Source: Macrothele yani (lineage: Eukaryota; Arthropoda; Arachnida; Araneae; Macrothelidae). From it: a stretch of 64,000 nucleotides of DNA. Numbering within the stretch: position 1 is the first letter of the stretch; each line of letters opens with the position of its first letter. A model generated the notes under the pieces. The model was not told where the DNA came from. It saw only the letters and a program-made list of their open reading frames with translations, and made no database searches. Of this stretch, positions 41,303-52,597 are shown in pieces. The stretch is from the NCBI GenBank assembly GCA_039090855.1, contig CM077024.1, positions 66,645,594 to 66,709,593 of the forward strand, in the 5' to 3' direction. A program made the position numbers and the translations under genes.

Positions 41303-42660
41303 ATGATGAGCAGTTACTTATAGCTGCAGGGTTATCTTTCTTGGCGACCAGCAGCCAAGAAAAAGGAGAACATTTATGACCGCGCTAAGGGGAGGTTGAG
41401 GTTTGTGACATATGAGCTAATGCGACCGCAGAGGAGGAATCAGCCAAAGTTTCGTCATTCGCGACAGAACGAAGAGCACTGAAGTTAAATTAATTGGGCT
41501 TGGGGCGTCGATTAAATTTATTTACAAAGTTTTTTTAAAAAAAAGGAGTCCTGATTCTTATTTTACTGTGTGTGGCCCGCTTTGATGGAAACGTCAGTTT
41601 CCTAAGATACATTTAGAAAAGAAGGATTAACGGCTTCCGTAAAAGGAACGAACCCGAATAATATGTGCCAACTCTCTCTGAATCCATAGGCTTATTTTAC
41701 ATGACGTAAAGTGATAGAAAAGAGCAAGAGCCGTTGCGTGCATATTTCCTGTTCAAAATAACAAAACAGTTTTCTCACTAGAGGGCGTAAATGTATATTC
41801 AAATCTTCTGGTGCTTCTTCTGGTAAAGCCCAATTTGAAAAATTTCTTTTGCATCAGATACCTGCACTAGTGGGGAATATTTTTCATTTCATTTTACATC
41901 TTTTATGATGCATAATTTCCCTCCTAGATGGCGTAAGTTCTATTTGGCATTACATTTCCGCTTTTAGAAACCCGATTTAATTTTTTTTTCTTGAGGTGCA
42001 TGCTTAGCTGTGGTAAAAAGATCTGCTTCTAATTCTTGATAGCTCTGCTTCTAATTCTTGTTAGCTCTGCTTCTAATACATTAAAAAAATTCATTTCCCG
42101 TTACATAGCCCGGACTATGAAGGATATTTTTTGTACATTTTCCACTTCCTTTTTATGCAGAGGTCTGCTGCCTAACGAGGTGAGGATGTACAAATTGTAT
42201 TTCCATTTTTAAGAGTATCTTCTATTTTGAAAATCCAAATGAAAAAATCCGTTCTTTAAACATTTTTCTCCTTCAAAAGCGCTCAATTACCCCATGAAGG
42301 TGTGTAAAGTTGCTTTGCATTTCCTTCCGTATCTGTGCCACTTATTGAATTTGAAAAAAAGTACTTTAGCTTCGGACATCTTGCTAAATATATATATATA
42401 TATTTTATGTACAACTGTAATTTTTGTAAAGCACATTTCTACCACTAGAGAGCATAGATATTTTGCTTGTAAATCTTTTACCAATTATAGAAATCTAATT
42501 AATAAACTTCTCTTTGTAACTAGTACTATTAAGTACATGCACTATGCACAGTGTGTATTTTATATAGCCTAGTGCGCAGATTTTTCGATCATTTATCCTT
42601 TTTGTAAAAAAATCGGCTTTGAAAAAAATGCTCTTTGCGTCTGAAAGAATCCAAAAGACA
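40458..42660 (+). repeat. Old degenerate tandem array, right of the RTE element
   Basis: A loose motif recurs every 150-250 bp: (c)actagagggcgtaagtt with variants at about 40643, 41780, 41920 and 42440, usually followed by a tttgaaaa...cttctttt word. Three copies of gctctgcttctaattcttg lie at 42025-42080. A (CT)n microsatellite at 41251-41302 and a TA run near 42388 lie within. Divergence is high, so unit borders are uncertain. Confidence 0.45.
41251..41302. repeat. (CT)n microsatellite
   Basis: About 50 bp of CT repeats with one TTT interruption. It produces Ser/Leu and Arg/Glu runs in translation that are not real genes. Confidence 0.95.
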
Positions 42661-45600
42661 TAGTTTTATTTGTGTTCCCAGTGTAAGAATAGTCTTTCTT
42701 TAATATGAATCTTTAAGAGCATTTCAATTTGTTTTGCGTTAGAACCTCCTCCAAAAAGGGGTATATGAGACATCCTGGTAATGCAATAACTCAATGACAC
42801 TTTTCCTTTCATCCTTAGTTGAAAACGGTCTCCAAACAGAAACACCCAACAACGACACACTGTTCAAATATTATTCAATGTGGAAAACATTTTACGTTTC
42901 TGCGTTTTCGTACTCCGTACAGACCTTTTCTAGCTTTTTCTGGATTTCAAGAACACAGGCAAAGTGTTCTTCTTCTTCTTTATTTACTACCCACGCGACA
43001 AAATATAAAATAAAAAAAAAAGTTTACGGGTTTCTCTTGCTTGTTCTTGATACATCTGCTATCATCTTCAAAATGGTTCGGTGGCCTGCTGTTAGTAGTC
43101 CCCACGCTGTGTGAAATAGCCTCTGGTGATCATGTGCAAGTAGACATATGGTAAGCTATTGAATTTCCGTTGTTCCACTTGATTAAAAAAAAAAAAAAAA
43201 TTCACAGTATCGATCTTCAAGCACTAATTAATATTCTGGATTGTGAAATCCGTTTGAAAAGAGACACATCTGACAGAAGGCCATGTTCCCAATTTAATTA
43301 CTTCACAAATATTAACAAACTTTTTATCAGTAGTTCTGTGGGATTTGTTTACAAGCAGGTGGCCGTGCTTTCGGCTTCTTGAATATAGAGCGATTTTTAT
43401 TAAACTGTGCAGAAGGAAGAATACAAGCGGGCTAGCACGTGACATTCAGGAAAATTTGTCGGGCGAATAGGAAATGACGTTTACTGTTCAATAGTACACA
43501 ATACAGTTCCGCTTGTGACGAATTCTAAAAGTTAGAAATATTAACTCCATAGAATTATATTTGTCATAAATATAGCAGACTTCTCAAAAACCTCGGAGTC
43601 GGTGACGAACAGCGATTTTATAGCTCTTAATCGGTGTGATACAGGTTAACTAATGAATTAATATACACTGTGACCCACACACGCCTCACAAGAAAAACTT
43701 TCTTTTCAAAATTTTTACTGCACCCCCTCCAACACGCTTGAACATGAGCGCTCATGATGTGAAATGCAAATCCAAAGCGTCATGAACCCCAGTGATTAAA
43801 TACCGCACTGAACATTATTAGATCACAAGGTCGTTATAGCTTATTGTCAGCGCTGGTTAACACGACCTCAGCATGACTTACTAAATTTGATTGTTCATCG
43901 TTGAAACCATCTTTCTGAATCTAAGAACATTACTGAAATTTGCCTATCGCATAAAATTTTCTGAGCACAAAAGCACGCATGCGCACTATTGATTTAGTTA
44001 ATAAACCGGGCGTTTGCACTGAAAATGCGATATCGATTTCGGAACTTTGTAAGTATGTGCATTTGATACTGAGCAAGTGGTAAACTGGAAAATTTAGTAT
44101 TATGTTAATCATTCAGTCTGCGGACCACAATGAATGCTTCGTAATTCGCTCCCCGAAGTTTACAAAATTTACACAAACATTGCCATTTTGAAATTTAACG
44201 TTTTTCCTAATAAAATTAAGTTACATTTCTATATTTCGTGGAGATAGTTACATAAATATAGACTGGAAAATATGGAAAGCAACAAAAATAGATGAGTGAG
44301 GAAGGAGGCATTTGTTCCCGCCTTAAATCAACGCGAAAACACCCAGTTCGAAGGACGCTATTTCCCGCCATAGAATATGGTTCTTCAGAGTTTTTGTAAA
44401 AAAGCTAATGCTACGGAGATTTTATACTAGAATTTTAAGCATATATATTAAATCTCATTTCGCAACTTTTATTTCGATTTTGTGCTCCATTTTCTTTGTT
44501 TCCACGAAGCGTGAAATAATTTCGTTGTGTCACTCCTCTAGGAAACATCGGAGACACGGTTTATTTAGAAACGCCAGTTTGTCTCATTTTAGAGTCCGCG
44601 TCTTTGTATTTTGCAGACGGATTAGTTTTGTCGTGCTCGTTTGATCCTTTGCCTTCTTTATTTCAAAGCAGCCGATTGAAAGCGCAAACCCTCTTAATTT
44701 TACCTTGATGCTTTGTATTAGCCGATGCCGGCGTGTTTTTCCGCATGGGGCTTTTTGAAGGCAAAGGGGGAGTTTGGTGGAAACAAAGGAGGGGAGGAGG
44801 GCTAAGACAGTAATTTCTAGGATTTGAAAGCCAACGGTCGCGGGAGGACGAGAGTAGGAAAGGCCCGAGGTGTTGGGGAAGCAGGCTTTAAGCTTACTGG
44901 GGGAATGGAGGTATTCTCGGCAGAACGAAAAAAATCACCGAAGAGAGATTTAGGGGGGAAATGCGGGTTTCGAGAGGAGCGGCAATGAATGATAGAAAAA
45001 AAAACTGAGCACAACGTTCTGTACTTAAGTAAGGAAAAGAATAAAGTTCTTTATAAGAGATTTAAAAGGATTGTAAAAAATCCTTGCTTATACCTATTTT
45101 ATTATCTTCAAACGCGCAAGACTTTGCAAGTTACCATAACCACGTAACACTACATTAAAGTTGGTGGTAGTTTCAACCAAGACAGATACTTCTGAAATTA
45201 AGTGATGAAGGCGAGAAAATACTTAGTGACCACGAATTTTGAAACTCTTATTGAACTCGCAGTTTCACCAAAATTTCAATGGCAGTGAATTTTCTGTACG
45301 GCATTTCGTTTAAAACGTAGGGCATGATTTTCTGTGATTCTATGACTCAAATGGGTTCGAAAACTTTGGAATTATAATTGTCTAATTTTGCGAGAAAGCT
45401 ACAAAACTCGAGCCGCTAAATCTTCTGAAAGTCCACCTTTTCCGATCGTCCCTAAAGTTTAAATGCTCTAAGGGAGCAAACAGAACAAAAGATTGTTTTT
45501 ATCGAGTATTTTAATACTGCAAAAAATGTACTAAATAATAGAGCGTCAGGATAATTATTTCTAGTTTATGAAATTTGGAAGTGACACTACTTACAAATAA

Positions 45601-46177
45601 AAATCTGAAATTTGGCGTGCAAGGCTTGGAAAAAAAAATTACTAAAGCAAATATTTAGTTTCACTGTTATGATTATAACGAAAGCGATAGATCTTAGAAT
45701 CACAACTGCTATGCAGTTATTCTATCTGCAAACTGCGCAATTAATGGGAAAATTGCTGTCACTGACTTTGGTAACATGTTCACGATTTTCTAAGTTTTGC
45801 ATATTTGACATGTTAGACTGTTTTACATAAAAGAAGTTCATTTTTGTGCTAACATTTGTTTTAGTATTATCTTTTATTAAGCCTCCTTGTCTTATAGTTG
45901 AATGATGTGCAGGTAGCAGCAACAAGACCATTAAAATCTGTAACTTACGAGAAAGGATGGCGTTCTACTTACCTCACTATTAGATCAGTTTAACTGCTAG
46001 TTGCGTATCAGCTTAGCCCCACGTGACATACACACACACAGGCCAGTAAATTAGAAACCTTAATGTAGAAGTACATGAACGTCACTTACACAGCGCATAA
46101 GCAAAATACGCGATCACTGCGGTACCAAGTGATCTAGGCAACTATTCAAGACTGCTGCTTGTCAGTAGTGTTGATCA
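42661..46177. other. Unannotated AT-rich sequence, 3.5 kb
   Basis: No gene family, SINE or TIR was found. Simple A or T runs near 43010 and 43184. Purine-rich tract at about 44740-44990. The short frames on both strands show no motif. This is the longest stretch in which I can support nothing. Confidence 0.35.
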
Positions 46178-46583
46178 CTATGAGAAAAACAAAGGACCTT
46201 TCTGATTTTCATAAAGGGCTTAGTGTGGGTGCCCGTCCTGTTGAAGCGACGATTTTGAAAATAGCGCAGCTGGACTGGTTACTCAAAAGGTGAGATATGC
46301 CGGGTCTTTAATAAGTGGAAAAATAACCCACATTGGTTGTCTGAGAGGCGTAACAGTGGCACAACGACGTCTGTCAGGAACGAGATCGCCGTCGTCTCAG
46401 AAGGCTTGTACGGAGAAACAGAACTTCCTGTGAGCAGCAGTTGAGCGAAACATCCAAGGAAAGCTACTCCCGACCCTTTTCTCAGCGAACTATGCGCAGG
46501 GAATAGAAAAAGATTGGTATTGGCAGTCACATCGTATACAGAGGGATTCCTTTTAGTGGAAATTCTCAAATAATAACTATACA
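46178..46583 (+). pseudogene. N-terminal fragment of a Tc1-like transposase
   Basis: It reads MRKTKDLSDFHKGLSVGARP, then VTILKIAQL-like helix-turn-helix remains, RDRRRLRRLVRRNR (linker) and SQRTMRRE in shifting frames. The DDE domain is absent. It ends exactly where the large element at 46588 was inserted, and I could not find the rest of it beyond 50517. Confidence 0.6.
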
Positions 46584-47485
46584 AAGTGGGTCATTCCACG
46601 TGAAGACACCCATTATAAGAAAACTTGTTGCACCATACATAGCAGCACATTTTTTTTAAATTTTTACCATAGATACATATGGTAGTGAAACCCCCAAATC
46701 TGAATTTGGAAAATATTTTGCCCAAAAATGGCCTAGATACAGGCGTTTGAAAAATGGTCATTTTGACCAAATGGCAGACATCTTGAATTCTACACCAATG
46801 TCGATAAATGTAATAACTCGACAACTAATGGTTCAAATTCGATAATTCTGGTACCAATTTGAAGCTATTTATATCGGGAGTGTATATGTCATATCAAAAC
46901 AATACTAAATTTACATATTAATATGTTTATTACATGAAAAGCGCAAAAATCATTTTCAGATTAACAGTTAACTGTAATGGGCCATAAACAAAATGGCACG
47001 TAATATGTTTTCTTAAACTTGGTAGAAACACTAACTAATATGTGTGCTTGAAGTAGAAAAAAAAATGAGGATGGTAATATTTTGTAATAACTGGAAAAAT
47101 AGCTGTTACACTCATAGGATTCGAGGTATAAAAATCCCTGGTACTGGAACATGCTAATTACAAAGCTTCCTGAAAACCACACAATTAACATTCTTATATT
47201 TTATTACCTTAATTAGAAATATAAAAAGGTATTTACTATGCACTGACAATTATGTTAAATACAGGCATAGCAATTATCATACAAATCCTGAAATGATTGT
47301 TTGTGTTGCATCATCTGTTTTCTGATTGGTTGAAGTCAAAGTATGATGCAATATTACATCATTCACTATCTGAGGGACTTGGCTATCCGTTTCAGAGCTC
47401 ATTTGGGCTTACGTGTTCAGAGAAGTATGTTCCGTCAACAAAAAGTGTTGTATCGTATGATTATTTCAGTACAGCTTAGTTTTAT

Positions 47486-49862
47486 GAAGTAGAGACGGAA
47501 TGTTTTGTATGCAAGAAACTCAATATATCATTGAATACTGGGTTTATTCCTGTGCTATCTTCAAATGATTTGGAATTATCAAAAAGGATATTACAAAATC
47601 TAATTACAGATAAAAATGTTTATGTTGGTGGAAGTATCTGCAAAGTTCACAAGAATGGATATCTAAAACGGTATAGTTTAAGGCAAAGAGGCTGTTGTGA
47701 TGCATTTAATAAACATCCCAGCAAAAACAGAGCAAAATCACTGAAACCAATTTCGCCGAATCTATCCGTGACAAATCCGGAAGTACTCATTCCAGATAAA
47801 AAAACTGCGCATTTCTTCTTCTACTTCACTGCATTCTTCAGTTAGTGAGTCAGAGATCCCTACTGCTGTCATGGAAGTCACCAATGATCAAGATTATAGT
47901 GAAGCCACAATGGTGATGGAACAATTGAATAAAAGCTGCGAAATGTTGGATTTATCGCCAATAAAGGTTAGTAGATTTAGGTCTAAAAGAAAACTTGGTT
48001 ACATGCATACTAAAGTTAAGGAATTAAGTAACTGTGTTTCTACTAAAGCAGCTGCAGCATTAGGTGTTGAAACTATTAGTAAGCTCCACAGTTCAAAAGA
48101 CATGACTTGTCTATACTGCATGTCTATGATGGAAAAGTTATTGAATAAGTTTATAAATGCATCATTTAAAGAAAAGGTTCAAATTCTGACATTATATCCA
48201 GATTCATGGACAATCCAGTAAACGAAGACTTATTTCAATACTACAGAGCATTTAGTACAAAAACCAAGAAAAATTAAAAGAAACAGAAGGGTTATCAATG
48301 CTTAGTGGCAGAAAAAGTATTAAATTAAGTTATGATACTATAAAAAATGTTACTCATTTTTATTGTGATGATAATAACAGTCGTATGTGCCCTGGAAAAA
48401 GAGATTGCATATCTGTTCCAAGTGAAAATGTAAAAGTATTAAAACAAAAAAGATTGATTTTTGTATAATTTAAAAGAATTATATATACCACCAGAACATT
48501 AAATTCATGCTTCATGCTATCCATATCAGTGACTACATATCATTGTTAAAAAGCTAATTTGTTGCACTGAATCGGAAAAGTGTATGGTGCACAGGTGTGC
48601 TACTTGTTCATCTCCAGAAAGTTTTAAAGAACTAATGCTTTCCAATGAATTAGAAATGATCAATGAAATTATTTACAAACAGTGAGTGAAAACTGATGGT
48701 GCAGAATTGAAAACAGTTATTATATCAGTTGATGAATTTGTTGACAATTTAGTTACGAAACTATCTGCTTTATGTGCTCATCACTTTTTTACAAAAGCTC
48801 GAAGTCAGTATTTAAAAAAAACAAAGGATGAATTGAGTGAAAACACTGCTATTATTGTGGCTGATTTTTCTGAAAACTGTACCTGCATCATACAAGGTGC
48901 TATTCAAAGTTTTCACTGGAAAAAGGAACAGGTGACAGTTCATCCCTTTCTAGCCTATGTAAAGGACACTATTAGTGATACTGTGAAATCTATTTCTATG
49001 TGCGTAATAAGTGACCATTTGATTCATGACACTACAACATTTCGGACTTTCCGAAAGGTAATTGTTAAGCATTTAATTATGCAAGTGCCACAAATTAAAT
49101 ACTGTACATCAAGTATTTCAGTGATGAATCGTCAGCCTAGCATAAAAATTATAAACACTTTGTCAATCTCTGTCATCATGAAGAAGACCATAATGTGAAG
49201 ACTGAGTGGCATTTTTTCGCCTCTTGTCACGGCAAAAGAGCTTCTGATTGCCCAAGTTTGGTGGCCATACGCTTAAGGGGGCACCATAAAGCGTATGGCC
49301 ACCAAAAGCAATCCTTCAGCGTCCATATAAAGATTAAATATTGAATGCATTTGATTTGTATAAATTTGCAAAAAAAGCTATTATAGGAATCCAAACATTT
49401 TTCTTTTGTAGCAAAATCTGAAGTTGAACTTTCCGACTGTCAATTAGCAGAGAGGTACGACATGGCAGGTCCAATCACAGCTTTGTTCCTATAAACAAAA
49501 GCCAATTATTGGTTTCCAGGGTATCATGTTCCTCAACAACATTCGTTGCTACTATGGGATTTGAAGAAACCATCAGACCACTTACACTCCACGATGAACA
49601 ATATGTTGCATGTGCATATGTAATTAATTGGTGGATTGGAAAGATTTTGAAATGCTGCGAGGAAAACGATGACTATAAAATTATGTTTATGCATTCTCAT
49701 GGCCCAAGTGCATCATACATATGGCCAAAACCTTTAGATTCTGTACGAACACATAATGAAAATTGTGTCTTCTCCCAGACTACTACAGGAAGAACTTATC
49801 ACATTGCACCTGATGAAAATCCCTCTATTGAACTATTATTCAAAAACTTCAAGATAGATTAA
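47486..49862 (+). pseudogene. Transposase-like gene remnant of the large TIR element
   Basis: Pieces in order: ETECFVCKKLNISL and GSICKVHKNGYLKRYSLRQR with CCDAF (Cys-rich, probably zinc-binding) at 47486-47840. KVSRFRSKRKLGYMHTKVKE at 47871-48221. SYDTIKNVTHFYCDDNNSRM then CPGKRDCISVPS at 48330-48440. ALCAHHFFTKARSQYLKK, then VADFSENCTCIIQGAIQSFH and MCVISDHLIHDTTTFRTF at 48686-49090. ECHFFA-like and GGTIKRMATK at 49190-49310. LLVSRVSC to the C-terminus FKNFKID at 49509-49862. I know this order from multi-copy uncharacterised arthropod proteins but cannot name a superfamily. The DFSEN and SDHLIHD acidic motifs may be catalytic (inference). At least five stops or frameshifts and a fold-back scar at 49257-49306 inactivate it. 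Confidence 0.75.
49257..49306. repeat. 18-bp perfect inverted repeat within the transposase remnant
   Basis: tttggtggccatacgctt (49257-49274) and aagcgtatggccaccaaa (49289-49306) around a 14-nt spacer. The right arm encodes KRMATK of the conserved stretch. The left arm fits no frame of the family, so it looks like an inverted copy added by faulty repair. Confidence 0.85.
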
Positions 49863-50728
49863 ATCCATTGGCTACAGCTTTGACTGTTACAAATATTAAT
49901 AGTTCCCATTTTTGTTTTTGTTCATTATGTGTTTTTTCAAAATGTGTTTGTGAAAATGATTGAAATATTGCTTGTCAAACTTTAAATAGATGTGTACATG
50001 TTTAAATGCCATTTATGTCTGCAATAGGAAATATTACTATCCTCATTTTTTTCAACTTCAAGCACACATAATAATTAGTGCTTCTGCCAAGTTTAAAAAA
50101 AAATATTGTGTGCCATTTTGTTTACGGCCCATTAGAGTTACCTATTAATCTGAAGGTGATTTTTGCACTTTTCATGTAATAAACATATTAAATTGTAAAT
50201 TCACTATTGTTTTAATATGACATGTGCACTATCGATATAAATAACTTCAAATTGGTACCAGAATTATTGCATTTGAACCATTAGTTGTCAAGTTATTACA
50301 TTTATTGACATTGGTTCAGAATCCAAGATGGCCGCCATTTGGTCAAAATGACCATTTTTCACATGCCTGTATCACGCCCATTAATGGGAAAAATATTTTC
50401 CAAATTCAGATTTGAGGGTTTTACTAATATGTGTATCTATCGTAAAAATAAAAAAAAAAAAATCTGTTACTATTGTGCGACACTCACCAGCTGTCCCCAT
50501 GTAGAATTACCCAAGTACATCTAACGCATGAGTTTACCGACGAAAACCAAATTTGGTAAGTCAACATGTACAACATATTGGTAGATGTGAACGTAACTAA
50601 GTTCCTGAAAATCTTGACAGTGTTTTCTTATTTTCATCAAGAGAAACACACCGACACAATGCTCCATGAGCAGGAGGAGTAGATGGGAATTTATTTTCAT
50701 TTCTTTCCATGTCATTAAAAGTGACAAG

Positions 50729-50962
50729 GCCGCCCCGGTGGCGCAGTGGTCTAAGCGATGGCCTCTGATCATTCGTCCGAACGGGGTCCGGGTTCGAATC
50801 CCGGTGAGGCATGGATGTTGTGTTTGTCTTACGGCACTGGCTCTCTCCCTTCCCTGGAACCAGTGACCCTAAATTAGGGACGGGCGACTGCTTATAGCCC
50901 ATTGAGTTGCTCACGGTGGTCGTTAAACCTCCAACCAAAAAAAAAAAAAAAAAAAAAAAAAA
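50729..50962 (+). mobile_element. tRNA-derived SINE, family 1, youngest full-length copy
   Basis: Starts gccgccccggtggcgcagtg. A-box TGGCGCAGTGG at 50739-50749, B-box GGTTCGAATCC at 50791-50801. The body is complete and ends ttaaacctccaacc followed by 20 or more A. The target duplication aaaagtgacaag lies at 50717-50728 and 50959-50970, perfect over 12 bp (the A part can overlap the tail). It is a good reference copy for the family. Confidence 0.96.
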
Positions 50963-50970
50963 GTGACAAG

Positions 50971-51883
50971 ACTGTTTCAAACATTCTATTCCTTCGGAAG
51001 ACACCTTAAAATTCTTATCTTTTGGATACCCCTGCTGCTAAAGTTCTTTCTAGATAATTCCATCTAAAAAAAAAAAAAGAAGAAGACTGCAGATATCGTT
51101 CAAAGTACGGTTAGCACATGCGATCGTCAAAATGATTTACATATTCTCAAGAAATGTCGAAGTACACATCAGTGTAAGCAGTTACATCCAAGAGTAACAA
51201 TTTCACTATAGGAACATGATACCATAACCAGATTCAAAACCACAGAAAATGTCGAGGCAAAAGCGTATTCTATTCAATGTATAAAAATTTCAGTCACGTG
51301 TCTCGTTCTGAATGTACAACGCTGATCGGTTTTATACATTTTCTTGCACAATGTGTAGAATTCCAGACATAAAAGAAATGGAGTGAACGGGGCTACGGGT
51401 CCTTGCTACCAACTGCGGAATTCCATTTTAAGAGAAGAAATTACTTTTGATAACTGCTGATACTCAGTCATCCCCCTATGTCTGTGAAGATATATATTTC
51501 AAATTTTGCTTTGATCCGTAAATTGTTTCATGTTATGAAATCATTAATTCAAATCTGCGACTGAATCTCTCTATACATGTAGATTTTCTATGGCAGAATG
51601 ATTTTCGTGAGTTATCTTTGTTCTTTAGATTTTATATTCAGAAAAGACGAGTTGGAGGCATGTGCTTTTTTCTGCTGGACATAGGTTCAAGACCTGGAGA
51701 AAAAAATTATGCTGTATTTCATTTTAACGACTCCAGTTCTCTCTCTTTCCTGGAGTCAGTGATGAACGACTCTTAGATTCATATGTACTGAGGTGTAACT
51801 AATCTAAAAAACAAAAAACAATTGTGTAACATAACTACGGACTAAGCTGAAATATCCAGGTAGCTATTATAGCTGGTCTCTTT
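50971..51883. other. Unannotated AT-rich sequence
   Basis: A run of A followed by gaagaagac near 51066-51085. A possible very old SINE trace lies near 51680-51800 (tttcctggagtcagtgatg) but is too weak to claim. Confidence 0.3.
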
Positions 51884-52597
51884 GGTGAATGTGAGGCACA
51901 AAAAACTGATTTTAACCTTAGATAGTTTGTATATAATAGATAGTAAAAGTGAGGCACAAAATTCATTTCTAATCATAGTATATAATAGACAGTGAATGTG
52001 AGGCACAAAAATTGTTTTTAATCTTAGATAGTATACAATAGATAGTGAATGAGACATAAAAAATTGTTTTTAATCTTAGATAGTATACAATAGATAGTGA
52101 ATGAGACAAAAAAATGTTTTTAATCTTAGATAGTATACAATAGATAGTGAATGAGACATAAAAAATTGTTTTTAATCTTAGATAGTATACAATAGATAGT
52201 GAATGAGACATAAAAAATTGTTTTTAATCTTAGATAGTATACAATAGATAGTGAATGAGACATAAAAAATTGTTTTTAATCTTAGATAGCATCTAATAGA
52301 TAGTGAATGTGAGGCACAAAAGATGTTTTTAACCTTAGATAATATATGAAAGTGAATGTGAGGCACCAAAAATTGTTTCTAATCTTAGTGTAAAATAGAT
52401 AGTAAATGCGAGCCATAAAAATTTGTTTTGAATCTTAGTATATATAATAGATAGTGAATCTGAGACACAAACAATTGTTTTTAATCTTAGATAGTATATA
52501 CTAGATAGTGAATGCGAGGCATAAAAAATGTTTTTAATCTTTGATTTTTAATCATAGATAACGAATGTGAGGCACAAAAATTGTTTTCAATTTTACA
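51884..52597. repeat. 52-bp minisatellite, about 13 copies
   Basis: The core unit contains ttgtttttaatcttagatag, tatacaatagatagtgaatg and a gagacataaaaaa end. Central copies (about 52010-52300) are almost identical; the outer ones vary in length and add gtgaggcac, so the centre is the youngest part. The Ser/Ile/Tyr-rich minus frames are a by-product. Confidence 0.95.

Larger units (their letters stand above)
46588..50512 (+). mobile_element. Large DNA transposon with ~490-bp TIRs, superfamily unassigned
   Basis: Left arm 46588 to about 47084 and right arm about 50028-50512 are inverted copies with roughly 80-85 percent identity by eye. They share gggt(c/a)attc(c/t)ac at the tips, gaatttggaaaatattt, ggtcattttgaccaaatgg and gtttattacatgaaaag. 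The target duplication AAGT occurs at 46584-46587 and 50513-50516. The 3.9-kb element encloses one gene remnant on the plus strand. A 4-bp target site and long TIRs fit a minority of eukaryotic superfamilies (Sola, for example), but this is not diagnostic and I do not assign it. Confidence 0.9.

Noticed and set aside
51680..51800. Very old SINE family 1 trace (tttcctggagtcagtgatg)
   Set aside because: Too few matching words in order; could be chance.
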